A stretch of 64,000 bases of DNA from JAZKSG01 sp036626215 (GTDB taxonomy: Archaea > Thermoplasmatota > E2 > DHVEG-1): the NCBI GenBank assembly GCA_036626215.1, contig JAZKSG010000001.1:10167-74166 (forward strand). Reading direction: 5' to 3'. A model generated the notes under the pieces. The model was not told the origin of the DNA, ran no database searches, and was given only the letters and a program-made list of their open reading frames with translations. Positions 18,203-26,919 of the stretch are shown here, in pieces. How positions within the stretch are numbered: position 1 is the first letter of the stretch; each line of letters opens with the position of its first letter. The position numbers were made by a program, and so were the translations under genes.

Positions 18203-20437
18203 ATGAGAGATTTTAGAAGAGTTTTGATTTTTATACTTTTCATATTAGTTTTATCGTCATTAAACTTTGCAAGTTTGTCGTCAGCCTCTGACAATCCAGG
18301 CGATCAAATAAATGCCGTTTTTACTATCAATTTTAAAGAACCTACTCTTTTAGATATAGAAGTAACAATAAACGTTGATAAAATAACTGTAATGGGAGGT
18401 ACCCAAACATATCTGGGCAGTGAGATAAAGAATGTAGGGCCAGAAACTATAGGTATGATTAAAGAAAATATAAGAACTAAACTTAAAAAACAGATAGGAT
18501 TGGTTTTTTATGAAACAACTGAGGATGCATATGACGATATAACAGCTGAGTCTGAAGTTACACATGAGGGAAACAACGTTTTTTCAGATAACTTCGAAGT
18601 CAAACTTAACTCAGAATTTTTTGGGATACGGAAAAATGTTGAGTCTAATAATCTCATAAAATCTGTCTTAGATATGGGGGGGAAAGTCGACTATACGCTT
18701 GATCTTCAGGCAGAACCAGGATGGACAAACACATATAATATCATTTTGAATAGCTACCACCCCCTGAAACACCATGGCGAATACACCGATGCATCCGAAT
18801 TTCATCCTATAATAACTAATCAGGATGGAGAGAAAACAAAAGTAGTTAAGCAGAATTTATCTTTAAAACTTGAAGATGCTACAACGCCAACATTATCATC
18901 AGAAGACATATTTGTTAAATATTATCTGGACTCAAAAGATATGACAGATACCTCCCTCAACATTTCATTGTTATTTAGAAATGTAGATATAAAAAATTAT
19001 GATTTTTTACCTAAAAGTATAAAACTCGATTTTATACCTGCCGACGGAGTGCGTTTCTTTAACGAACTTGGTTTACTCAACTGGAGTGATTTTAAAACAA
19101 AAACTGTTGGACCTATTATGGAAGAAATAAAGGAAGCTATTGAAAGCAGTGAGTTTGACCAAATCTTAAGTTTGTCATTCAAATGGAATAACGCTACAAC
19201 TACAGAATGTAAAAATCCTTATGATATCAACAACATGGATAACAAATCAGCTATAAAAGCAGAATATACTGATGAAAAAGTTGATCTGAGAATGTTAGGG
19301 ATAACAGATAAAGCATTCTATGGACTCATAAACTCTGGTGGAATACCAACAAATTTCACAAAAGAAGACATCAATTTCGGTGAGAATCTATGGGAAACAG
19401 GTTACAACTATGAAATAATAATGATGATGCCTGGGAATATAACGCTCCAAGACAAAAACCCATATGTTTTGAAGAGAAACGAAACCTTTTCAGGTAGCTT
19501 CGATTCAAAAGATGCAAAACATTACAATAAAGAAAACAAAGAGATCTTTATAACTATAGATATAAAAGAACCGAGTTTAAATCTATTAAGTTTTGTAACA
19601 GGTAAAACCCAACTGGAGTTCAACGTAAATGTTGAAGAGATAAACCAGTACTATGTTTTAGATAGAAACACATCTGGATTTACTCTTCCATCAGATATAA
19701 AACTTGATTATCTATGCGCAGACGCATTTAGATTATGTGTACAAGAGAATGTTTTCAACGAAAGCGATATAGATGATTTTCTGAAAAATGAAAAAACTAT
19801 TTTCAAAAACAGAGTGAAAAACATATGGATAGGATCAGAAATCGGTAAGAACACTAAGGTTGAAGAGAAATCTTTCAAAAAATCGATATTTAACAAGGAA
19901 ATCAACATCCAAGAAATGGAGAACGCTCCATCCGTTAAAGTAAATACCAATGCGGATTTTACCAAACCTTTACCATTTGATCTTGATTTTATTCCACCAA
20001 ACTTCGATATAAAGAAACAAAACTATGAGCTAAAAGGATTAGAAGGACACAATGTTACATACAAAATCATCTTCCCAAAAGGATTATCTCTCGACACTTC
20101 TAACGAATTAGATAAAAATCTAAACATAGATACAACAAAGGATGGAAGAAAATATGTCACTATGAGTTTTAACAAAACAGAAAGTAACCTCTCTGACACA
20201 GTTTCCTGTAAATTAAAACCTTCAGGTTTATTTGTATTAGGTGTATTCACGCCTTGTATAGTCAGCTTTGTAGTAGCAGTTATCTTAATACTTGTTATTA
20301 TGTTCTTAAGACGTAAAAGACGAGGCGGAAGGACAAAGGCTTCAAAGAGAAAACCTAGGCAGGAGGAACCAAAAGAAGAAGGAGTATATGAAGACGAAGA
20401 TTTTTATATGCCGCCTCCACCAGGTTCAAAAAAATAA
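18203..20437 (+). CDS. Large secreted surface protein with C-terminal anchor, function unknown
   Basis: 744 residues. A signal peptide at 1-29 (RRVLIFILFILVLSS) precedes a long extracellular region rich in beta strands and N-x-S/T sequons. It contains at least two related segments: 'NAVFTINFKEPTLLDIEVTI' (about 33) and 'EIFITIDIKEPSLNLLS' (about 450), each followed by a similar DKI/..N.V.E.N module, suggesting internal duplication. One transmembrane helix (about 680-705) is followed by a basic RRKRRGGR and an acidic/proline cytosolic tail ending MPPPPGSKK. I do not recognise a family. It is a likely cell-surface N-glycoprotein. Confidence 0.75.
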   Translation: MRDFRRVLIFILFILVLSSLNFASLSSASDNPGDQINAVFTINFKEPTLLDIEVTINVDKITVMGGTQTYLGSEIKNVGPETIGMIKENIRTKLKKQIGLVFYETTEDAYDDITAESEVTHEGNNVFSDNFEVKLNSEFFGIRKNVESNNLIKSVLDMGGKVDYTLDLQAEPGWTNTYNIILNSYHPLKHHGEYTDASEFHPIITNQDGEKTKVVKQNLSLKLEDATTPTLSSEDIFVKYYLDSKDMTDTSLNISLLFRNVDIKNYDFLPKSIKLDFIPADGVRFFNELGLLNWSDFKTKTVGPIMEEIKEAIESSEFDQILSLSFKWNNATTTECKNPYDINNMDNKSAIKAEYTDEKVDLRMLGITDKAFYGLINSGGIPTNFTKEDINFGENLWETGYNYEIIMMMPGNITLQDKNPYVLKRNETFSGSFDSKDAKHYNKENKEIFITIDIKEPSLNLLSFVTGKTQLEFNVNVEEINQYYVLDRNTSGFTLPSDIKLDYLCADAFRLCVQENVFNESDIDDFLKNEKTIFKNRVKNIWIGSEIGKNTKVEEKSFKKSIFNKEINIQEMENAPSVKVNTNADFTKPLPFDLDFIPPNFDIKKQNYELKGLEGHNVTYKIIFPKGLSLDTSNELDKNLNIDTTKDGRKYVTMSFNKTESNLSDTVSCKLKPSGLFVLGVFTPCIVSFVVAVILILVIMFLRRKRRGGRTKASKRKPRQEEPKEEGVYEDEDFYMPPPPGSKK

Positions 20438-20448
20438 AAAAACTTTTT

Positions 20449-21648
20449 TTATTTCTTAAAATACGCTGGAAGAAGCTTTAGTAAAGAGGGTTTCTTAGTT
20501 AATAAAGGTCTAACAAGATTAGAAGGATAATCAATATCTCCATATTCGTTTATAACATCTATAACTTTTGGATCCTGCAGTTTTTTTATGTATTTATCCA
20601 TCTGCCGGTCGGTGAGTTTACAAAATATTTTCCTAAAATGCAGACTTTTTTTGATTTCTTTGCCTACATCAGCAGTCCATCTTTTATGATACTCTTTTAG
20701 AGAATAACTAGAAAGATCTTGTTTTTCAAAAGAACTTGATATAACATCTATAGCATGCTTTGCTGCTACTAAACCAGGATAGATGCCGCCTCCGGAGGTG
20801 GGTTTTACTTGTGCCGCTGCATCACCTATCAGCAAAATTTGATCTTTATATGTCTCAGGCAGATATCCAAGAGGTATTACCCCCGCTATCTTTTTGTTTA
20901 AAACAGGTTTATCAAAAAATTTACTAGTTTTTTTACTTTCCAAAAATTTTTGAAAACATTTTTTAGACGACAGAGATGAACTAGCAGTTGTGCATAGTCC
21001 TACTCGTGCTTTCGATCCATCTTTATTGATAGGGATAACCCATGCAAAAAAACCAGGGGCGATGTTGTTTCCAACAAATATTTCTACAAAATCTGGGTTT
21101 AAACAGGTATTCTCTATCTCTGCTCCAATCCCTATTAGTTTCTCCCTGGGTTGGGGAAAATCAAATTTTTTTCTAACCACAGAGTTTGCCCCATCGGCAC
21201 CTATGAGAAGTTTGCATTCTACTTGTTTCTTCTTAGGAGTCTCAAAAAAGATTTTTTTGTTTTTTCTCTTGAATTTTATGGCTTTGTTTTCTGTAAAAAA
21301 CTTTGCGTTTTGTTTTTTAGCAACTTTAATGATTTCTTTGTCAAACTTTATACGATTTATAACCAACGCATGTTTTTTATCTCCACCAACTGAAAGTACG
21401 TGATCTGATGGAGGGTGTATGTTCGCACCTTTTATCGTATTTTGAACAGTTTTTGATTTTGAAGCAACAGTATAGTCGAAAACCCTTGGTGTTATCAAAC
21501 CTGCACATTGTAATGGCTCCCCTACAGATGGTTTTTTTTCAAAAACTGCTACAGAATGTTTTTTATCTGCTAAAACCGCCGCAGTGGTCCCTCCAACAGG
21601 ACCTCCGCCTATTATCGCTACGTCGTATTCTTCTTTTTTATTGTTCAT
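20449..21648 (-). CDS. Geranylgeranyl reductase family FAD-dependent protein (paralog 1)
   Basis: Flavoenzyme of 399 residues that saturates isoprenoid double bonds of archaeal lipids or precursors. It has an N-terminal FAD Rossmann motif GGGPVGG (about 14-20), the PLQCAGLI loop, LIGADGANS, the LIGDAAAQVKPTSGGGIYPG flavin motif near 275, and a C-terminal helical domain with LLP. It converges on the surface protein gene with an 11 bp gap and is divergent from the small gene at 21752. A second paralog lies at 23280; the window does not show which acts on glycerolipids. Confidence 0.9.
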   Translation of the reverse strand: MNNKKEEYDVAIIGGGPVGGTTAAVLADKKHSVAVFEKKPSVGEPLQCAGLITPRVFDYTVASKSKTVQNTIKGANIHPPSDHVLSVGGDKKHALVINRIKFDKEIIKVAKKQNAKFFTENKAIKFKRKNKKIFFETPKKKQVECKLLIGADGANSVVRKKFDFPQPREKLIGIGAEIENTCLNPDFVEIFVGNNIAPGFFAWVIPINKDGSKARVGLCTTASSSLSSKKCFQKFLESKKTSKFFDKPVLNKKIAGVIPLGYLPETYKDQILLIGDAAAQVKPTSGGGIYPGLVAAKHAIDVISSSFEKQDLSSYSLKEYHKRWTADVGKEIKKSLHFRKIFCKLTDRQMDKYIKKLQDPKVIDVINEYGDIDYPSNLVRPLLTKKPSLLKLLPAYFKK

Positions 21649-21751
21649 AGTTTTTTTGTTGTAATGTCAAAAAGATTTATAACAGAATCGTTGATTCACA
21701 GCGTCTAACAACAAAAAGATTGAACAAACAGGCTTTTTACGAGAAGGCGGA

Positions 21752-22105
21752 ATGTTTATGACAAGGAAGTTAAAAAAGAAAGGAGATATATTCTTTTTTT
21801 CCAAGATTTTCGGAGATAAAAAGAAGAGAGATGACAAAGAAGAAAAAGATCATGAAGAGATGTTATGTCGTTTTGTCTTAGATGGAGCAGGAAAAAAAAT
21901 CGGTGAAAGCATAGCAGTTGATGATGACTTGCTGATAATTAAATCAGATGATGAATATATGGGTGTGCCTTTGAAACATCTTGAGAAACAAGATAAAACC
22001 TTGTTGGTGAAAGGATTAGTTGATCGAGACCAAGCTGTTAAACTTGGGGAGAAATGGAGAGAAAAAGCTCATTATGAAATAGACCATCCTGAAAGCGAGG
22101 ATTAA
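21752..22105 (+). CDS. Small conserved archaeal beta-barrel-like protein (PRC-barrel/DUF5749-like)
   Basis: A 117-residue charged protein. After a basic, Phe-rich N-terminus (FFFSKIFGDKKKRDD), residues 45-100 show the alternation of a small barrel: a RFVLDGAGKKIGESI strand, DDLLIIKSDDEYMGVPL, then KTLLVKGLVD. This looks like a PRC-barrel-type fold; the DUF5749 similarity is from memory and tentative. The pth2 ATG follows the stop codon directly (22103-22108), so the two genes are coupled. Function unknown; the link to translation is only by context. Confidence 0.6.
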   Translation: MFMTRKLKKKGDIFFFSKIFGDKKKRDDKEEKDHEEMLCRFVLDGAGKKIGESIAVDDDLLIIKSDDEYMGVPLKHLEKQDKTLLVKGLVDRDQAVKLGEKWREKAHYEIDHPESED

Positions 22106-22465
22106 ATGAATTTTGAATACAAAATGGCGATTATCACACGTAAAGATTTAGATCTAACGCCTGGTAAGTTAGCTGTTCAGGTAGCCCATGCCGCTGTAAA
22201 CTGTGCCTTTGAAACAAAAAAAAGAAAAAAAGACTGGTTTAAAAAATGGGAGAAAACCGGGGCAAAAAAAGCTGTTTTAAAAACCGATTGTGTAGAAGAT
22301 TTTTATTTTTTGAAAGAAAACGCAGAGGAGTTAGAAATAGCTACTTCTCTTGTCAAAGATGCTGGACATACCGAGATCCAAAAAGGCACAAAAACGGTTC
22401 TTGGTATAGGACCTGCCCCCAGTAACTTGATAGATAAAGTAACCGGCGATCTAACTCTACTATAA
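22106..22465 (+). CDS. pth2: Peptidyl-tRNA hydrolase, archaeal/eukaryotic type
   Basis: Frees tRNA from prematurely released peptidyl-tRNA. It has 119 residues, the usual Pth2 size. Motifs are the N-terminal YKMAIITRKDLDLTPGKLAVQVAHAA and a C-terminal GHTEIQKGTKTVLGIGPAP, where the conserved Lys, His/Asp and TxxGIGP loop lie. The start abuts the stop of the preceding small gene. Confidence 0.96.
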   Translation: MNFEYKMAIITRKDLDLTPGKLAVQVAHAAVNCAFETKKRKKDWFKKWEKTGAKKAVLKTDCVEDFYFLKENAEELEIATSLVKDAGHTEIQKGTKTVLGIGPAPSNLIDKVTGDLTLL

Positions 22466-22524
22466 AAAACCATAGTAGCGGAGAAAAATATTAGAGGGAT
22501 CATATCAATATTTTTTAATAACGT

Positions 22525-23097
22525 ATGAAGAAACAGATACGGCTTCTCGGGATAGATGATTCACCTTTTACATTCTCCGATAAATACAGCAATGTTGTAG
22601 GGGCAATTATGAGAGGGGGAGAATATCTTGAATGTGTGCTAAAAAGCCAAGTGATGATTGATGGTGAGGATGCAACCGCGGTGGTTAAAGAAATGGTGGT
22701 AAATACCCGGCATCGTGAACAATTGAAAGCATTGCTTCTAGATGGAATAGCTCTAGGCGGGTTTAACGCGGTAGACATCCATGAGATATATGAAACCATC
22801 GATTTACCCGTCATAACCGTAACACGAGATAAACCTGATTTTGAAAAAATGAAAACTGCGTTAAAGAAAAATTTTAAAGACTGGAAAAAACGCTGGAAGC
22901 TTCTAGACAGAGGCTCTCTCTACAAAGTTGAAACAAAACATAACCCTATATACATTAAAACTTCAGGGATATCTTTGGAGGAAGCAAAAGAAATAATAAA
23001 GATTTCAACGATACGAGGAGTTATACCTGAACCTATCCGTGTAGCTCATCTAATAGCATCAGGTATAGCCAGAGGTGAATCATATGGGAAAGCCTAA
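22525..23097 (+). CDS. DUF99 family protein (endonuclease V homolog)
   Basis: 190 residues of the archaeal DUF99 family, which shares the endonuclease V/RNase H-like fold. Visible are LLGIDDSPF at the N-terminus (first acidic strand), LDGIALGGFNAVDIHEI and DLPVITVTRDKPD. Nuclease activity has not, to my knowledge, been established for the family. The end overlaps the start of the ferredoxin gene by 14 bp, placing it in a unit with the lipid reductase genes, probably incidental. Confidence 0.88.
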   Translation: MKKQIRLLGIDDSPFTFSDKYSNVVGAIMRGGEYLECVLKSQVMIDGEDATAVVKEMVVNTRHREQLKALLLDGIALGGFNAVDIHEIYETIDLPVITVTRDKPDFEKMKTALKKNFKDWKKRWKLLDRGSLYKVETKHNPIYIKTSGISLEEAKEIIKISTIRGVIPEPIRVAHLIASGIARGESYGKA

Positions 23098-23293
23098 AGC
23101 AAAAGTAGACGAAAAACAGTGTTTAGCCTGCGGCGGATGCATAAGTGTTTGTCCTCAAGATGCAATCTCCATGGAGGGAAGAAAAGCATTTGTGGATTCC
23201 AGAAAATGTGTTGGCTGTAAAATCTGTATAAAAACATGCCCAATTGGAGCAATAAAAGAAACAAAGGGGGAAACAGTAGATGCAGAAATATGA
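23084..23293 (+). CDS. 2[4Fe-4S] ferredoxin, partner of geranylgeranyl reductase
   Basis: About 69 residues with two complete cluster motifs, CLACGGCISVCP and CVGCKICIKTCP. ATG 23084 is chosen because GAGGTG lies 6 bp upstream; a GTG three codons earlier is in frame. Its end overlaps the start of the reductase gene by 14 bp. In Methanosarcina acetivorans a ferredoxin encoded next to GGR (MA1485/MA1484) was shown to be needed for full lipid saturation. The same gene order makes it the likely electron donor here. Confidence 0.92.
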   Translation: MGKPKAKVDEKQCLACGGCISVCPQDAISMEGRKAFVDSRKCVGCKICIKTCPIGAIKETKGETVDAEI

Positions 23294-24497
23294 TGCAATA
23301 GTGGTTGGAAGTGGACCCGCAGGCAGTGTAACAGGACGTTTCGCAGCTGAAAACGATGCAAACGTACTGATAATAGATAGAAGACAGACAGTTGGTGTAC
23401 CCGTTCTATGCGGAGAAGGAATCAGCCGGAAGATAGACGACTGGGATATGTTAAGAGGAGATCGTTGGATAGCAGGGCGAATGGATGGCGCTAGGATTTA
23501 TAGCCCTGATGGCACGATGGTTGAACTTTCAGCAGATATAGCGGGTAACGAAACCGGATATGTAGTATACAGAGATTTATTTGATCAAGAACTTGCTCAT
23601 AGAGCTGCAGAAGCAGACGTCGAAATAATGATGAACACCCAAGCAACAGGATTAATCAAAGAAAACGGAGAGTTAAAAGGTGTTGAAGCAAAAAGATTTA
23701 GCGAAAAAGTTGAGATAGAAGCCGACTTAGTAGTAGGTGCAGACGGTGTAGAATCAAAAGTTGGAAAATGGGGTGGAATAAATACAACACTTAAACCTGA
23801 TGAGTTGGAAACCTGTTGCCAGTATACTCTAACCAATGTAGACGTAAAAGATGCATACTGTGATTTCTACCTTGGAAAAAAAATAGCTCCAGGTGGCTAT
23901 ATATGGGTTTTCCCCAAAGGAAATAACACCGCAAATGTAGGTATCGGGATCTTAGCGAGTCTAAGTAACCCTGGTGAAGCAAAAAAACTTCTTGATGAGT
24001 TTATCAAAAAAGATAAAAGGCTTAAAAAAGGCCAACCTATCCGTTTTCTCGCTGGAGCTGTACCCGTAACGACACCTAAGAAAACCGTTAAAGACAATTT
24101 AATGTTAGTAGGCGATGCAGCCAGACAGGTAGACCCTATAACGGGAGGAGGATTAACTCATAGTCTTCAGGCAGGTAAAATAGCTGGTGAAGTCATCGGT
24201 GAGGCAGTAGAAAAACAAGATTTCTCAGAAGACTTTCTGATGAAATATGAAAAACAATGGAAACAACAGATAGGACAAAAACTTAAAAGAAACAACATGG
24301 TAAAAGAAGTAATGTTAGATATGGATGATAAAACGTTTAACATGTTAGCTGACTCACTTAAAGACTACAAATTTGAAGAACTCAGCACATTCAGCCTAAT
24401 AAAAGCACTTGTCACCAAACACCCAACCTTACTCATGAAATTAAAACCCTTATTAAAAGTTTCAAAAGAAAACAAAAAAAAGAAAAGTAGGGAGTAA
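23280..24497 (+). CDS. Geranylgeranyl reductase (digeranylgeranylglycerophospholipid reductase type, paralog 2)
   Basis: FAD enzyme of 405 residues that hydrogenates geranylgeranyl chains of archaeal ether lipids. FAD motif GSGPAGSVTGRFAAE (about 10-24), catalytic-loop Cys in PVLCGEGIS (about residue 45), VVGADGVESKVGKWGG and the LVGDAARQVDPITGGGL motif near 277. The C-terminal helical part ends in a basic tail. It is translated from within the ferredoxin gene, which indicates tight coupling. The PxxCGEG loop is the form in characterised GGRs, so this paralog is the better candidate for the lipid reductase. Confidence 0.94.
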   Translation: MQKYDAIVVGSGPAGSVTGRFAAENDANVLIIDRRQTVGVPVLCGEGISRKIDDWDMLRGDRWIAGRMDGARIYSPDGTMVELSADIAGNETGYVVYRDLFDQELAHRAAEADVEIMMNTQATGLIKENGELKGVEAKRFSEKVEIEADLVVGADGVESKVGKWGGINTTLKPDELETCCQYTLTNVDVKDAYCDFYLGKKIAPGGYIWVFPKGNNTANVGIGILASLSNPGEAKKLLDEFIKKDKRLKKGQPIRFLAGAVPVTTPKKTVKDNLMLVGDAARQVDPITGGGLTHSLQAGKIAGEVIGEAVEKQDFSEDFLMKYEKQWKQQIGQKLKRNNMVKEVMLDMDDKTFNMLADSLKDYKFEELSTFSLIKALVTKHPTLLMKLKPLLKVSKENKKKKSRE

Positions 24498-24506
24498 TAA
24501 AACGAT

Positions 24507-25319
24507 ATGAAATGGGGTTTAATATATAATCTACATAACGAAAAAGCTAAAACCCTAGCGCAGGACACATATGAATTTCTCAACAAAAACGGTGAAGTAT
24601 TTCTAGAGAAAAAATTTGATGAAAAACAAAATATAAAAGAATATTCTCTAGAGGAAATAAACAAAAAATCAGAGATAATAGTAACCATCGGGGGAGATGG
24701 AACAATACTTAGGGCTTTAACCGAAATCGAGAAACCTATCTTCGCTATAAACTCTGGCGGAATGGGGTTTCTATGTGAATCAGAATCAAAATACGCCCAA
24801 AGTGGTCTACAAAAAGTGATAGATGGAGATTATAATGTCGAAGAACGAGCTAAACTAAAAATAACTCTAGACGGAGAGAGGCTGCCAGACGCAGCAAACG
24901 AAGCAACAGTTCAAACCGCACGTATCGCCAAAATAATGTATCTACAAGTTTTCGTGGAAGATGAACTACTTGAAACATTAGGTGCGGACGGTGTGATAGT
25001 TTCTACGCCTACAGGATCTACAAGCTACTCTCTCAGTGTAGGAGGTCCTATAATGGACCCTTCAGTCAACGCAATGATAGTTGCGCCATTAGCTCCTTTT
25101 AAACTCTCTGCGAGACCATGGGTGGTTCCACTAGACAAAAAAGTTAGGATTAAAGTACTCGCTAAAAGCAAAGAACCCAGGTTAGTCATAGATGGTGAAT
25201 CACCACAACAAGTCACTCCAGACAGTGAAATCATAATAACTGGCTCGGAAAAAAAAGCTCGTTTCGTTCGATTTGGTGAATCTTTTTATCAAATGGTTCG
25301 TCTTAAACTTGTTAGATAA
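24507..25319 (+). CDS. nadK: NAD kinase
   Basis: Phosphorylates NAD to NADP. It has 270 residues with the diagnostic VTIGGDGTILRAL (about 57-69) and NSGGMGFLCE. The catalytic-domain segment GVIVSTPTGSTSYSLSVGGPI and an IDGESP turn near the C-terminus follow. It lies 9 bp after the GGR stop and 7 bp before the JAMM gene, so it belongs to the same transcription unit. The NADPH it enables would serve biosynthetic GDH and NfnAB. Confidence 0.95.
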   Translation: MKWGLIYNLHNEKAKTLAQDTYEFLNKNGEVFLEKKFDEKQNIKEYSLEEINKKSEIIVTIGGDGTILRALTEIEKPIFAINSGGMGFLCESESKYAQSGLQKVIDGDYNVEERAKLKITLDGERLPDAANEATVQTARIAKIMYLQVFVEDELLETLGADGVIVSTPTGSTSYSLSVGGPIMDPSVNAMIVAPLAPFKLSARPWVVPLDKKVRIKVLAKSKEPRLVIDGESPQQVTPDSEIIITGSEKKARFVRFGESFYQMVRLKLVR

Positions 25320-25326
25320 AGAAAAA

Positions 25327-25752
25327 ATGTGGTTTTTTAAGAAAAAACGAAACAGAAAAAGAAAAAACTCCACTAGGAAACCTTGGAAGATTACTCGAAG
25401 GTGTTTGAATCTAATTTTGGAGAATTCCAAAGATTCCTATCCAAACGAATTTGGTGCAATGTTACGTGTTGATGAAAAAAATAAGAACATTATAACAGAG
25501 CTTGTTATGCTGCCCGGTACATTATCAGGAAGCAGTCATGCAATTTTCAAAATGCATATGAAACCCATTGATTTCAGCTTAGTGGGAACGGTACACAGCC
25601 ATCCCTCCAGCTCAAATCATCCATCTAGGGCAGATGTAGAATTTTTTAGAAAACACGGCAAAATCCATATAATAGCAGCCTATCCCTTCAACAAACAAAG
25701 CTGGCAGAGTTATGATTACAATGGAACCCCAGTAGAGATAGAGGTAATCTAA
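25327..25752 (+). CDS. JAMM/MPN domain metalloprotease-like protein
   Basis: About 141 residues. After a very basic N-terminus (KKKRNRKRKNSTRK), the domain shows the Glu in NEFGAMLRV and the full JAMM zinc motif HSHPSSSNHPSRAD (HxHx7Sx2D). Archaeal relatives act as deconjugases of ubiquitin-like SAMP proteins or as sulphur-carrier proteases. ATG 25327 is chosen; an in-frame start inside nadK would need a 47 bp overlap. No SAMP or E1-like gene is in the window, so the substrate is open. Confidence 0.88.
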   Translation: MWFFKKKRNRKRKNSTRKPWKITRRCLNLILENSKDSYPNEFGAMLRVDEKNKNIITELVMLPGTLSGSSHAIFKMHMKPIDFSLVGTVHSHPSSSNHPSRADVEFFRKHGKIHIIAAYPFNKQSWQSYDYNGTPVEIEVI

Positions 25753-25848
25753 AAAAACTTTTTTTTATGCCAACCTCTTTTAGATAGAGAAATGTAATCA
25801 GGTTTAAATAAATACAGCTGTATTCCATTCAAAAAACTGAGGAGAAAA

Positions 25849-26919
25849 ATGGGAGATTTATCAATAGATGTAATGGTTTTTGCTCCATTAGCCCCTATAC
25901 TATGCGTCCTATTATTCTGGTTTATACAGCTACTATTCATAGAAAGCGAAAAATATCTACTTGAACAAGTCCGTCCGAAACATAAACCTCTATGTCGTTT
26001 CACCAATTTTTTAGGGATACTATTCCAAACAATCTGCCATGCATTGGGATATACAGTCACAAAAAGCGGCGTCTCAAATTTCCATATAACTATCCATTAT
26101 GGGAAAGTAAAGCCTAAAAAAGAGAGAGAAGGAGTTTTTGAATGGATTTCTAATGCGTTCCTCTTCATAGGGCCTTTTTTTATTCCTCCTGCTTTGCTAC
26201 TCATTTGTCTCTTTTTCCTAATACAGGGCAGCTTTGAGATAATATCAGTCTCTCAACTTGTGAACCTCGAATACAGTTTTGGAGGGCAAACTGTAACATT
26301 TGGAGCTAGTCTATACGTTTTTTCAAAAGATTTTCTAGAATTTCTTGTAAATATTGACTTTTTGCATCCTGCTCATCTGGGTTTCACCATTTTCATGGTT
26401 CTACTCGGTCTTGGTATAAGGCCGTTATATATAAAGGATAAGAGACATCAAAAAGTTGATTTGATTTACGATCTACGAAATGTATGGGGCCTAATAAGAC
26501 AAAAACCGTTGTATTTGTTTTTTCTATTTTTGATGTGTTATATTTTATTCTATCTTTCCTTGTTTCTGGAGGTTAACTGGTATATAGCGTTGTTTGTAGT
26601 TTTTGGTTGGCTTTCAATTACCGCCATAATTTCGATACTGGTTGCAAATTTAGTCCTACTTTTTATAAAAGCTACAGACGGAATAGAGAGATATAAGAGA
26701 ATAATTCCTTTTGTTGTAATCCCTATTTCTTATCTATCAATGAGAGTGTTTTTTTATTATTTCCAATCTCCATATACTTATAGCATGTCGCTTTTAGTTA
26801 TGTTGTTGTCAACGTTTCTCGTTGTCCTATTATTACTTAGAAGTAGGACCAATAAATTTAAAACTAACTTCAGTATAAATCCGTTTAGTAAATTTAGTAA
26901 AAAACGTGGAGAAAAATAA
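25849..26919 (+). CDS. Polytopic membrane protein of unknown function
   Basis: 356 residues with about eight hydrophobic segments: near 8-32, 112-135, 180-200, 215-232, 250-270, 270-295, 310-325 and 330-345. A soluble loop near 60-105 has cysteines and histidines, including FQTICHALGYTV and FHITIHYGK. This is reminiscent of, but not matching, an M50-type HExxH site. I do not recognise a family. The next gene, with a PH-like domain, starts immediately after the stop (TAAATG), so the two are coupled and probably form one membrane complex. Confidence 0.65.
   Translation: MGDLSIDVMVFAPLAPILCVLLFWFIQLLFIESEKYLLEQVRPKHKPLCRFTNFLGILFQTICHALGYTVTKSGVSNFHITIHYGKVKPKKEREGVFEWISNAFLFIGPFFIPPALLLICLFFLIQGSFEIISVSQLVNLEYSFGGQTVTFGASLYVFSKDFLEFLVNIDFLHPAHLGFTIFMVLLGLGIRPLYIKDKRHQKVDLIYDLRNVWGLIRQKPLYLFFLFLMCYILFYLSLFLEVNWYIALFVVFGWLSITAIISILVANLVLLFIKATDGIERYKRIIPFVVIPISYLSMRVFFYYFQSPYTYSMSLLVMLLSTFLVVLLLLRSRTNKFKTNFSINPFSKFSKKRGEK

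Noticed and set aside
26000..26110. M50-type zinc protease motif in the membrane protein (CHALGY... HITIHYG)
   Set aside because: No HExxH is present and the His spacing does not match; kept as a protein of unknown function.
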